DNA of 7,231 nt from Deltaproteobacteria bacterium (GTDB taxonomy: Bacteria > SAR324 > NAC60-12), in the NCBI GenBank assembly GCA_002730365.1, contig PBZZ01000031.1, positions 2,357 through 9,587 of the forward strand. The letters run 5' to 3'. Shown here piece by piece: positions 1 to 6,724 of this stretch. The stretch's first letter is position 1, and each line of letters begins with the position of its first letter. Under the pieces are notes generated by a model. That model had not been told where the DNA came from and did not search any database. It saw only the letters and a program-made list of their open reading frames with translations. The translations under genes and the position numbers were made by a program.

Positions 1-330
1 GGGCAGCGCAGCCTTGATTGCCCTAATGGCTCGTTGCACTAGTCCATGTGGATCGTAAGCCTTGGTAGCCTTGTCGTCCTTTTCTGTGGAGTAACCAAAT
101 AGGTTAACAGCGCCAATTCTCAGTTCGTAGGCCATTTGGCACACTTTAACCAATTCATCCACAGAAAGTCGATACTGACCCGGCATGGTACCGATTGGCT
201 CACGCAGTCCTTTCCCTTCAGCGACGAAGAGTGGGTAGATCAACTGCTGTGGAGCCAGCAAGGTTTCACGTACCAACGACCGAATCGGCGCATTCCGACG
301 TAAGCGCCGTGGACGATGCGTCAACTCCAT
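1..330 (-). CDS. hemB: Porphobilinogen synthase (delta-aminolevulinic acid dehydratase), N-terminal 110 residues, cut by window edge
   Basis: HemB condenses two 5-aminolevulinate molecules into porphobilinogen, an early cytosolic step of heme and other tetrapyrrole synthesis. Translating the minus strand from the ATG at 330-328 gives 110 open codons to the window edge. The N-terminal arm carries the family's arginine-rich signature RPRRLRR (residues 6-12), followed by the first barrel strand LIYPLFV (30-36), MPGQYRL (49-55) and DPHGLVQRAI (93-102), all in the order expected for HemB. The metal-binding cysteines or aspartates and the two active-site lysines lie beyond the edge, so the metal type cannot be read. 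The start is one base after the rpoD stop (TGA-A-ATG), with a GAAGG ribosome binding site inside the last rpoD codons. Translational coupling to rpoD is therefore likely. Identification rests on recognised motifs and is firm despite truncation. Confidence 0.93.
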   Translation of the reverse strand, partial: MELTHRPRRLRRNAPIRSLVRETLLAPQQLIYPLFVAEGKGLREPIGTMPGQYRLSVDELVKVCQMAYELRIGAVNLFGYSTEKDDKATKAYDPHGLVQRAIRAIKAALP

Positions 331-331
331 T

Positions 332-2137
332 TCAACCTTCGTGGAAGGATTTGAGCAGTTTGCTCCGTGTTGGATGGCGCAACTTGCGCAGTGCCTTGGC
401 TTCAATCTGGCGAATTCGCTCCCTTGTTACGTCAAAGTCCTGCCCAACCTCTTCAAGGGTGTGATCCTTGACTTCATCGATCCCAAAGCGCATGCGCAGC
501 ACCTTTTCCTCTCGTGGAGTGAGAGTTCCCAAGGCTGTCCGCGTCAGGTCTCCCAAATTTGCCTTCGTGGTCGCGTCTGATGGATTACTGGCTTTTTCAT
601 CAGCAATGAAGTCCTTGAGTTGCGAATCTTCATCGTCCCCGATGGGCGTGTCGAGGGAAATCGGTTCCTTGGCGATCTTGAGAACTTTTCGCACCTTGTG
701 AAGCGGCATACCAATGTGTTCGGCCAACTCATCTGGTGTTGGTTCTCTCCCAAACTCTTGAATCAGAGAACGAGAGGTCCGGGAGAGTTTATTGATGGTC
801 TCGATCATGTGTACAGGAATACGGATGGTCCTTGCCTGATCAGCAATCGCCCGGGTAATCGACTGCCGAATCCACCAGGTGGCGTAGGTTGAAAACTTGT
901 AGCCCCGGCGATACTCGAACTTGTCCACGGCCTTCATCAGCCCAATGTTCCCTTCCTGAATCAGATCCAGAAATTGTAGACCACGGTTTGTGTACTTTTT
1001 GGCGATACTGATCACGAGTCGAAGGTTTGCTTCCACCAACTGGCTTTTAGCAAACTTCACGTTACGCTCGGCTTGCCGCAATTTCTTTACTTCCAATTGA
1101 AAAGCTTCCCAGTTTAAAGCGGTGCGCTCAGTCATCGTCGCAATCCGCTGTCGGCAAGCCAGTATTTTCTCGTAGACACGTCGAGCGATATTAAAAGGCT
1201 GTTTGGCTCGCTCTTCAATCTGCTTTCGAATCGGAGCTTCTAGCTCTTCATTCTCAGTTTCATGGGCTCGCTCCCACTCTATAAAGAGCTCGTCAGCAGC
1301 CTCCAAATCAAGAACCAGATTTTGCCGATATCGATCCAATTGACGATAGGTCAAATCGATCTTGCCCTTGTGCTTGAACATCAAGCTGCACATGTTGTCG
1401 ATTTGCCGAGAGTTGAAGTTAATACTGCGAATTGTGTTCTGATAATTCTGCTTGTGCGTGGTCATCAGGGCTTGTTCTTCCTCGGTCAGCTCACGCTCCT
1501 GGGATTGTTGCCGAAGGCCAACGACAATGTCATAGTCTTCTCGGGCTCGATCCAAGTGCTGGATCAGTTCTCGTGTTGCCTTGGCTTCATCTTCTATGAC
1601 ATTGTCGTCTTCATCGAGTCCTGAAATGATATGGCGAGCGCGCAGTTTTTCAGAGCGCAATTTCTTGGCTACATCAAACAGGTGTAGCAGTACAAGATTG
1701 GATTCCACGAAGATTTCGATCAACTCCTGATGGCCTTCCTCAATCTGCCGAGCAACCGAAACCTCTCCATCCCGGGTGAGCAGTTCAATGCCACCCATCT
1801 CGCGCAGATACATGCGCACGGGGTCATCAGTGTTGTTGTCAACTCCCGGCTCTAGATCCAATTCCTCTGCGGGCTCAAAGTCCATGTCATTACTGCTTTC
1901 CCGCTTGCCAAGGCTGACATTTTTACTTGAATCAAGGACCTCAATGTCCATATCAGAGAGAACGTTGAGGATGCGCTCCACCTGTTCAGGGGTTGTGGTA
2001 CTGCTGATTTGGGCATTGATTTCGTCAAGAGTGACGAATCCTTTGTCGCGTCCTTCTGCGATGAGTTCGCGGATTACCTTGTCCAAAATTTTCTGTTCGG
2101 CTTGGGCTTGCGAGGAGGAGTGGGCATTTGCGTTCAT
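332..2137 (-). CDS. rpoD: RNA polymerase primary sigma factor, sigma-70 (RpoD)
   Basis: This is the housekeeping sigma factor that directs RNA polymerase to -35/-10 promoters. The 601-residue product is close to the 613 residues of E. coli RpoD and has every region. Region 1.1 is about 15-75. An acidic linker follows (about 83-105), then region 1.2 starting at [12 protein letters not shown] (105-116). The non-conserved segment spans about 136-355. Region 2 is about 360-436, with core-binding [14 protein letters not shown] (391-404) and the -10 recognition/melting helix around [19 protein letters not shown] (418-436). Region 3 is about 440-515. Region 4 is about 528-590, with the -35 helix-turn-helix ([19 protein letters not shown], 559-577). 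The full set, including region 1.1, marks a group 1 factor rather than a stationary-phase or alternative one. It follows dnaG after 10 nt with only a weak GTGAG ribosome site. A possible internal promoter in dnaG may also drive it. No defect is visible. Confidence 0.98.
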   Translation of the reverse strand: MNANAHSSSQAQAEQKILDKVIRELIAEGRDKGFVTLDEINAQISSTTTPEQVERILNVLSDMDIEVLDSSKNVSLGKRESSNDMDFEPAEELDLEPGVDNNTDDPVRMYLREMGGIELLTRDGEVSVARQIEEGHQELIEIFVESNLVLLHLFDVAKKLRSEKLRARHIISGLDEDDNVIEDEAKATRELIQHLDRAREDYDIVVGLRQQSQERELTEEEQALMTTHKQNYQNTIRSINFNSRQIDNMCSLMFKHKGKIDLTYRQLDRYRQNLVLDLEAADELFIEWERAHETENEELEAPIRKQIEERAKQPFNIARRVYEKILACRQRIATMTERTALNWEAFQLEVKKLRQAERNVKFAKSQLVEANLRLVISIAKKYTNRGLQFLDLIQEGNIGLMKAVDKFEYRRGYKFSTYATWWIRQSITRAIADQARTIRIPVHMIETINKLSRTSRSLIQEFGREPTPDELAEHIGMPLHKVRKVLKIAKEPISLDTPIGDDEDSQLKDFIADEKASNPSDATTKANLGDLTRTALGTLTPREEKVLRMRFGIDEVKDHTLEEVGQDFDVTRERIRQIEAKALRKLRHPTRSKLLKSFHEG

Positions 2138-2147
2138 GGGCTCACAC

Positions 2148-3908
2148 TTAGCGAGGTTTGAAAATGCGGTTCAACTCTTCTTCCATCTGACGTAGGGTGC
2201 GTCCCAACAGAGCATGTTCTGTTGAATTGGGCGCTACCAACTGCAAGCGTTCCTGGCGATATTCCCGCAGGTGACGTTCCTTGAGACGGCGCAGAGAGAG
2301 ACGGAACTGAGACTCAAGATGTTCGTGCAAGAAGTCGGTGGCGTACAAAGCCGCCAATTCCCGTGCTAACTCTGGTTGCTCCTTGGCAAATTGTTGTGGA
2401 AGGTGGGCGCTAGATGCATCGTCTGGGAGTTGCAACAGTTGTTCATACAGTTGCCGGTATAGGGAGTGTCGGAAATCTTCTGGACGCAAAAACTGCTTTG
2501 CAAGAGACATCAATTGAGCTTCGGTCAGCAGCGCTTGCAGCAAAAACTGCTCGTCCGTTGAATGCGTTGGTTGACGCAACACAGAATTTGAATAACCAGT
2601 AAAACTATTATTTTGTGAGAAATTTGTCAAGGTTTTTGCTGCGGCAAAAACTGTTTCGTTAGGTAGGCGTAGTGCCTCAGCAATTTGCACCCAAACCATC
2701 TGGCGCTGTTCAAGTTTCGGAATCGGCTGAGCTGCGACGAGCAGCTCACGAAGAGCTTCCTGACGTCCGGGCACAGTTTCAGGATATTTTGCCAAGGTTT
2801 GCCGGATCAAATACTCTAAAAGAGGTTGCTTCCTCGCTAACAATTTGGAGAAAGCTTCTTCGCCTTTATTCTGCAAAAAACTGTCAGGATCTTCGTTTTC
2901 AGGGAGTGTTAGGATGTAGCTGTCGAGGGGAACAGGCAGAAACAACTGACAATTCTTCAAAGCCGCTTTTTGACCTGCAGCGTCGCCATCGAACAGTAAG
3001 ACTACCGAATCAGCATGGCGTCGAATCAGTTGTAGGTGCTCTGGAGTTAGTGCGGTTCCGCAAGTAGCGACTGCTTGGGCGAAGCCGTACTGATGCATCC
3101 GGATTACATCCAGATACCCCTCCACAAAGATCAATTCCCGACTCCGACGAATCGTTTCCAAGCCTTCGTAAAGACCGTAGAGGACCTGGCTTTTACGGTA
3201 GTATGGGGTCTCAGGGCTATTCAAATACTTCGGTTGATCTTCGCTACGAATGACCCTACCCCCAAATCCGATACAACGTCCTCGAGCATCCCGAATGGGA
3301 AAGATCAGCCGGTTGCGAAAGCGGTCGTAACGACGTTCTTGCTGTTCTGCCATTTTGACTAGGCCACACTGCTCTTGAATCTGAGCAGGAATTTTTTGAG
3401 TAAGGAGATACTGGTGAAGTCGCCGCCAATCATCTGGAGCAAAGCCAAGTTGAAAGTGCTCCTGCCATTCTGCTGGGACATAGCGCTGATCTAGGTATGC
3501 ACGAACATCTTGTCCAGTCGTTCCTTGCAGTTGTTGTTGATAGAAGCCGCTAGCGAGTTGTAAAGCATGCAGACCAGCTTCCTGGTCAGGTTTACGCTGA
3601 TTCGATTTACCTTTGTGACGCAACTCTACGCCTGCTTTGTTGGCAAGGTCAGTTACCGCTTCTGCGAAGGTCAAGCGTTCGAACAACATCAGAAAACGAA
3701 TGGCATCACCGCTAGTTCCGCAGCCAAAACAATGAAAGAAGCCACGCTGCGGATTGACGTTGAAGGATGGGGTCTTTTCAGAATGGAAAGGACAGCAGGC
3801 TTTGAAGGTGCTACCTGTGCGGCGTAAAGCGACACCTCGTTCTTCCATTAACTGGACGAGGTCAGTACGGTTGACTACCTCACGAACAAAATCATCGCTG
3901 AAGCGCAT
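2148..3908 (-). CDS. dnaG: DNA primase (DnaG)
   Basis: DnaG makes the RNA primers for replication and is recruited by the DnaB helicase. The 586-residue product has the standard three-part layout. The N-terminal CHC2 zinc finger has ligands C39, H42, C60 and C63 (CPFH and CFGC). The polymerase core includes the basic motif [14 protein letters not shown] (194-207) with GFGGRV (214-219). The TOPRIM motif EGYLDV (263-268) and metal-binding DGDAAG (307-312) follow, with EDPDSF (339-344) after them. A Ser/Asn-rich linker at about 427-440 separates the core from the helicase-binding domain (about 445-586), which lacks recognisable short motifs, as is normal. The start is 9 nt after the stop of the amidase gene. 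There is no Shine-Dalgarno sequence in that gap, so reinitiation after the upstream gene is the likely mode. Placement directly before rpoD matches the classic dnaG-rpoD pairing, but rpsU is absent from the upstream position. Confidence 0.98.
   Translation of the reverse strand: MRFSDDFVREVVNRTDLVQLMEERGVALRRTGSTFKACCPFHSEKTPSFNVNPQRGFFHCFGCGTSGDAIRFLMLFERLTFAEAVTDLANKAGVELRHKGKSNQRKPDQEAGLHALQLASGFYQQQLQGTTGQDVRAYLDQRYVPAEWQEHFQLGFAPDDWRRLHQYLLTQKIPAQIQEQCGLVKMAEQQERRYDRFRNRLIFPIRDARGRCIGFGGRVIRSEDQPKYLNSPETPYYRKSQVLYGLYEGLETIRRSRELIFVEGYLDVIRMHQYGFAQAVATCGTALTPEHLQLIRRHADSVVLLFDGDAAGQKAALKNCQLFLPVPLDSYILTLPENEDPDSFLQNKGEEAFSKLLARKQPLLEYLIRQTLAKYPETVPGRQEALRELLVAAQPIPKLEQRQMVWVQIAEALRLPNETVFAAAKTLTNFSQNNSFTGYSNSVLRQPTHSTDEQFLLQALLTEAQLMSLAKQFLRPEDFRHSLYRQLYEQLLQLPDDASSAHLPQQFAKEQPELARELAALYATDFLHEHLESQFRLSLRRLKERHLREYRQERLQLVAPNSTEHALLGRTLRQMEEELNRIFKPR
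2602..2630 (-). promoter_or_regulatory. Candidate internal promoter inside dnaG, reading toward rpoD
   Basis: On the minus strand a perfect TTGACA (2630-2625) is followed after exactly 17 bp by TAGTTT (2607-2602). The latter keeps the three most conserved -10 positions (T, A and final T). The surroundings are unusually AT-rich for this gene. The box lies about 465 bp upstream of the rpoD start, in the codons for the linker before the helicase-binding domain. In E. coli, rpoD has its own promoter within dnaG, so a counterpart is plausible, but this one resembles a sigma-70 site rather than a sigma-32 site. The AT-richness could simply reflect Asn/Ser/Phe codons of the linker. Inference from motif and position only. 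Confidence 0.35.
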
Positions 3909-3917
3909 TAGCAGAGC

Positions 3918-4763
3918 TTAGCAGGAGGTCAGACGAAACTGGGGTTGGTGTTGCCATGCAGGCACCTTATAACGAACTCGTTCTGGTTCCGTCAATGAAA
4001 TTGTCCCGTAGAGATTGCAAGGAGTCTCTCCAGCCTCTGCCAGAATTTCTCCCCAAGGAGAAATGATCAGGCTGTGGCCATAGGTTGCTCGGCCATCTCG
4101 ATGTTCGCCACACTGAGCTGCGGCAATCACAAAGCAACCATTTTCAATGGCACGAGCTCGCAGTAGCGTATGCCAGTGGGCTTTACCGGTAGGGCGTGTG
4201 AAAGCTGCGGGAATGGCTAATATTTGCGCACCAGCCTGACTGAGCGTTCGGTACAGATGTGGAAACCGCATGTCATAGCAGATACTCATTCCGTATCCTC
4301 CCCAAGGAGTTTGTAACAGGACGGCCTCCTTGCCAGCTTCAAAACTCGCTGACTCGCGATAGGATTCCTGATCACTGAGAATGGCATCAAAGAGATGGAT
4401 TTTGTCGTAGCGGGCTCGAATCTTTCCCTGATCGTCGATAACAAATCCACGATTCAACAACCGCCCTTCGGCGGTTGAGTTGTGGAGAATCAGGGAACCG
4501 ACATGAATCCAGACTCCAGCTTTGCCGGCAATATCTTGGCAGTACTTCAGCACGGGGTCTTCTTCTTCAGTGACGGCTGTTGCTCGCGCAAGAGGATTTT
4601 TCTGCTGTAGCAGGTTGACTGCTTCTGGCAGAACGATCCACTGTGCTCCGTTTTCAACCGCTTCTTGCAAAGCAACTTCCACCTGTTGGCAGTTGTATTT
4701 GAGGTCGATGCTGGAGGTTAGCTGCACACAAGCAACCTTCATTTCGCTGGGCGGATTTGTCAT
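3918..4763 (-). CDS. Nitrilase-superfamily carbon-nitrogen hydrolase, Nit1-like (probable deaminated glutathione amidase)
   Basis: Members of this family hydrolyse amide bonds with a Glu-Lys-Cys triad. Nit1-type enzymes remove deaminated glutathione, a damage product formed by side reactions of transaminases. With the start at 4763 the protein has 281 residues, normal for a single-domain amidase. The triad is visible: E47 in VLPEAVN, K121 in YDKIHLF and C162 in SICYDMRFP. The stretches AHWHTLLRARAIENGCFVIA (195-214), AAAQCG (214-219) and ATYGHSLIISPWGE (226-239) resemble Nit1 more than Nit2/omega-amidase. Substrate is inferred, not shown. The ATG at 4763-4761 overlaps the msrA stop as ATGA, the usual sign of translational coupling. 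A longer reading from 4808 would overlap msrA by 49 nt with unrelated sequence. A shorter one starts at the ATG seven codons in, directly before the conserved KVACVQL strand. None of these starts has a clear ribosome binding site. Confidence 0.9.
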   Translation of the reverse strand: MTNPPSEMKVACVQLTSSIDLKYNCQQVEVALQEAVENGAQWIVLPEAVNLLQQKNPLARATAVTEEEDPVLKYCQDIAGKAGVWIHVGSLILHNSTAEGRLLNRGFVIDDQGKIRARYDKIHLFDAILSDQESYRESASFEAGKEAVLLQTPWGGYGMSICYDMRFPHLYRTLSQAGAQILAIPAAFTRPTGKAHWHTLLRARAIENGCFVIAAAQCGEHRDGRATYGHSLIISPWGEILAEAGETPCNLYGTISLTEPERVRYKVPAWQHQPQFRLTSC

Positions 4764-5269
4764 GAAAAATTCAACTTTTGGAGTTTGGGAGCGATGATGA
4801 CTTGGCAATAGGGATTTTCTGGATGCTGGCGATAGTAGTTTTGATGATAGTCTTCTGCGGGATAAAAGGTGCCTAAGGGAACGATCTCAGTAACGATTGG
4901 ACTGGAGAACCTTGAGGCTACTTCCTGTTTCGATTTTATAGCCAGTTCCTGTTGCTCGTCGGAATGATAAAAAACTGCTGAGCGGTATTGGGTGCCAACG
5001 TCGTTGCCTTGACGATTGAGTGTCGTGGGGTCGTGCATCCTCCAGAACCAATCCAAGACCTCGGAATAGCTGACCATCTCCAAATCAAAATCGAGTTGGA
5101 CAACCTCCGCATGTCCTGTCATTCCAGAACAAATTGAGCGATAATCTGGATTGTTGGTATGTCCGCCGGTGTAGCCACTCACAACACGGTGGATGCCTTC
5201 AATACGCTGGTAGACTGCTTCCAAACACCAGAAGCAGCCGCCGGCTAGGGTAGCTTTAGTCAATTCCAT
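4760..5269 (-). CDS. msrA: Peptide-methionine (S)-S-oxide reductase A (MsrA)
   Basis: MsrA reduces the S epimer of methionine sulfoxide in oxidised proteins and free methionine, using thioredoxin. The 169-residue protein begins almost at the catalytic motif: GGCFWC at 10-15, with C12 as the nucleophile. Other family blocks are GYTGGHTNNPDYRSICSG (32-49), GHAEVVQ (52-58), FWRMHDPTTLNRQGNDVGTQ (75-94) and PAEDYHQNYY (137-146). C155 (NPYCQV) is well placed as the resolving cysteine, as in MsrA proteins with one C-terminal recycling cysteine. There is no signal peptide, so it should act in the cytosol, and no MsrB domain is fused. The gene has the strongest ribosome binding site in the window and a possible promoter upstream, which suggests it heads the transcription unit msrA, amidase, dnaG, rpoD, hemB. 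Confidence 0.97.
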   Translation of the reverse strand: MELTKATLAGGCFWCLEAVYQRIEGIHRVVSGYTGGHTNNPDYRSICSGMTGHAEVVQLDFDLEMVSYSEVLDWFWRMHDPTTLNRQGNDVGTQYRSAVFYHSDEQQELAIKSKQEVASRFSSPIVTEIVPLGTFYPAEDYHQNYYRQHPENPYCQVIIAPKLQKLNFS

Positions 5270-5273
5270 TCCG

Positions 5274-5282
5274 TCACTCCTT
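5274..5282 (-). promoter_or_regulatory. Strong ribosome binding site of msrA
   Basis: The minus strand reads AAGGAGTGA, ending 4 nt before the msrA ATG, with the GGAG core 7 nt from the start codon. This is the only near-consensus Shine-Dalgarno sequence among the starts in this window, and it confirms the msrA start at 5269. Confidence 0.8.
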
Positions 5283-5289
5283 TGTGAAA

Positions 5290-5318
5290 AATAGATGCTT
5301 TCGACTCATGGCTATCAA
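5290..5318 (-). promoter_or_regulatory. Candidate sigma-70 promoter of the msrA-dnaG-rpoD-hemB run
   Basis: In the 69-bp gap between trmB and msrA, the minus strand has TTGATA (5318-5313, 5 of 6 matches to the -35 consensus) and, after 17 bp, TCTATT (5295-5290, 4 of 6 matches to the -10 consensus). Transcription would begin close to the msrA ribosome binding site and leave a very short leader. An alternative -10 is TATTTT at 5293-5288 with a 19-bp spacer. This is a motif reading only. No terminator hairpin with a T-tract separates trmB from msrA, so read-through from trmB is also possible. Confidence 0.35.
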
Positions 5319-5338
5319 GATTTGGCGATTCTCTCAAT

Positions 5339-6055
5339 CTAGCAATGGGCAGTGAGAAAGCCGACTTGAAATTGCCCTTTCGACTTGAAGAGTCGTTCGA
5401 ATTCCGTAGGGATATTTTCTTCATTCAAGGGACTGTTCCAGAGATCTTCCGTCAGAGCGCCGATCTTATAGTTCGGATGGTTCTGGAGTAGTTCAAGCAA
5501 CGTCTGGAAGTATGCTTGATGATCGGTTTTGAAACGAATTTCTCCACCTTCTCGAAAGAAAATCAGCAAGCGATCCAGAAATTCACTGGAAAACAGCCGG
5601 TGCTTTCGATGAGCCTTCTTGGGCCAGGGGTCTGGAAAGTTTACATGGAGGATGTCCAGACTTTTTTCGGGTAGATATTCTCCGAGTAGTTCCCCCCTGT
5701 CTTTTACAAGTAGAGCATTGGTCAACTGAGCTTGAGCTAGCTTGCGAGCGGCCAGTGTCAGGCGTTTGAAGCGTAACTCAAAGCCGAGGAAAGCATCTTG
5801 CGGATGTTGGCTGGCCCAGGCTTGCAAATACCCACCAGAACCACAGCCGATCTCCACATGCACTCGCTCTGCGCGCTCACGCAGAGGCTCCCAATGCTGT
5901 TGGATCTGATCCAAGGTGGGATGAGGTAAAAGCAGATCTGGATAGTCGTGCACCTTCTTAAGATAAGGATTGGTGCGAGTCATTCGCTCGTAGACCTGTT
6001 CTGGCAATTTCCGATGGTCTCGTATGCGAAATTTTTTTAGTTGCTCCAGATTCAT
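5339..6055 (-). CDS. trmB: tRNA (guanine-N7-)-methyltransferase (TrmB)
   Basis: TrmB uses S-adenosylmethionine to make N7-methylguanosine at position 46 in the variable loop of several tRNAs. The 238-residue product is of normal length for the bacterial single-subunit enzyme. The SAM-binding motif is EIGCGSGGY (68-76), with FELRFKR (92-98) at the second strand. The family signature NFPDPWPKKAHRKHRL lies at 139-154. RFKTDH (174-179) and PTEFERLF (216-223), near the C-terminus, match the catalytic/tRNA-binding blocks. The start ATG at 6055-6053 is only 6 bp from the divergent recX start and has no obvious ribosome binding site or promoter, so its control elements must lie within recX. Seven consecutive A residues occur in codons 6-8. 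The next gene on the strand, msrA, starts 69 bp after the stop. Confidence 0.97.
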   Translation of the reverse strand: MNLEQLKKFRIRDHRKLPEQVYERMTRTNPYLKKVHDYPDLLLPHPTLDQIQQHWEPLRERAERVHVEIGCGSGGYLQAWASQHPQDAFLGFELRFKRLTLAARKLAQAQLTNALLVKDRGELLGEYLPEKSLDILHVNFPDPWPKKAHRKHRLFSSEFLDRLLIFFREGGEIRFKTDHQAYFQTLLELLQNHPNYKIGALTEDLWNSPLNEENIPTEFERLFKSKGQFQVGFLTAHC

Positions 6056-6061
6056 ATTTGT

Positions 6062-6685
6062 ATGTTGCAGTTAGAGCAAATTCAATGGCAAAAAGACGGG
6101 AGCGCGCTGCTTCGATTCTCCGATAGTGAAGATGTTCGCATTGAGGATGTTCGCATTTTGGCATTCTCCGTGACAGAGTTATCATTGCACGAAGGACAGC
6201 AACTTTCACACGATCTGCTGGAACAGATTCAATCAGCTGGCCGATTCCGTGAGATATATAAAAAATCTCTGGACTTGCTTGCCCGACGCGAACACTCCAT
6301 CTGGGAACTCCGACAAAAACTCCGACAGCGCTTCCCTGGATTTAGGGAAGTGGAGCTTGTTTTGTTACAACTAGAGGAGCAAAAATTCCTTTGTGATGAA
6401 CGCTTCTCTCTGAATTTCGTTCGCTCCCGTATGGCCAATCGCTCTTGGGGCGCTTATCGGCTGCGGGCTGAACTACAGCAGCGTGGCGTTGCAGGACAGT
6501 GGATCGAGCAAGCCCTGGCCTCAGAGGTAGATGAATCTGTCTTGAGGGAAAAAGCTGAAACGCTCGTACGAAAGTCCGGATTTCCCACAGATCCTGCAGC
6601 GAAAAGAAAATTAGCTCAAAAACTCTACCAACGAGGTTTCTCGCAAGAATTGATCAACCAAGTACTTTCGCAAGATCCTCTGTGA
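6062..6685 (+). CDS. recX: RecX-like regulatory protein
   Basis: RecX binds RecA filaments and limits recombinase activity. The 207-residue product shows the alpha-helical repeat layout of the family: a short N-terminal beta-like segment (about 1-45), then three helix-triplet repeats at about 62-108, 109-152 and 157-203. Family-like stretches are YKKSLDLLARREHSIWELRQ (66-85), CDERFSLNFVRSR (111-123), WGAYRLRAELQQRGV (129-143) and KRKLAQKLYQRGFS (181-194). RecX proteins are poorly conserved, so the call rests on layout as well as motifs. The ATG at 6062 is preferred. The only other upstream start is a TTG at 6041 that would overlap trmB, and a TAG stop at 6038-6040 closes the frame just before it. 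No ribosome binding site is visible. Residues 23-32 contain a tandem EDVRI duplication. recA is not in the window. The next gene on this strand begins 39 nt after the stop. Confidence 0.85.
   Translation: MLQLEQIQWQKDGSALLRFSDSEDVRIEDVRILAFSVTELSLHEGQQLSHDLLEQIQSAGRFREIYKKSLDLLARREHSIWELRQKLRQRFPGFREVELVLLQLEEQKFLCDERFSLNFVRSRMANRSWGAYRLRAELQQRGVAGQWIEQALASEVDESVLREKAETLVRKSGFPTDPAAKRKLAQKLYQRGFSQELINQVLSQDPL
6128..6157 (+). repeat. Two-copy 15-bp in-frame tandem repeat within recX
   Basis: GAAGATGTTCGCATT (6128-6142) is followed directly by GAGGATGTTCGCATT (6143-6157), 14 of 15 bases identical. Both copies are in frame and encode EDVRI-EDVRI. It looks like a recent slippage duplication in the variable N-terminal part of RecX. 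The single A/G difference is a synonymous Glu codon change. Confidence 0.85.
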
Positions 6686-6724
6686 TACGAATTCTCTCAT
6701 TCGGAAACCTCCGATAGGTCCTCC

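Noticed and set aside
1262..1624. Open plus-strand frame of 120 codons opposite rpoD, and similar long antisense frames opposite rpoD, dnaG and the amidase
   Set aside because: They lie wholly antisense to well-identified conserved genes, have no ribosome binding sites or recognisable domains, and are expected from codon bias.
2486..2883. GCAAAAACTG repeated at 2486-2495, 2540-2549 and 2644-2653, plus a six-A variant at 2873-2883
   Set aside because: All fall in dnaG codons, two or more of them for Gln-Phe-Leu or similar residues. Spacing is irregular and flanks differ, so codon usage explains them better than a repeat family or binding-site array.
3921..3928. GCAGGAGG on the plus strand, resembling a strong Shine-Dalgarno sequence
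   Set aside because: No plus-strand reading frame with protein-like composition follows it. The bases are the complement of the last amidase codons (Thr-Ser-Cys).
4764..4808. Longer amidase start at 4808 (15 extra residues)
   Set aside because: It would overlap msrA by 49 nt, lacks a ribosome binding site, and adds residues with no counterpart in the family; the ATGA overlap start is more natural.
5288..5320. Possible hairpin GATAGC...GCATCTATTTTT as a trmB terminator
   Set aside because: The arms pair for only two G-C pairs before mismatching, so no stable stem forms.
6041..6061. TTG start for recX at 6041
   Set aside because: It would overlap the divergent trmB start region, uses a rare start codon without a ribosome binding site, and the added residues do not resemble RecX.
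6688..6703. Inverted repeat CGAAT-6 nt-ATTCG just after recX, as a possible terminator
   Set aside because: The stem is only 5 bp and AT-rich, with no following T-tract, and the next gene starts about 20 nt later on the same strand.
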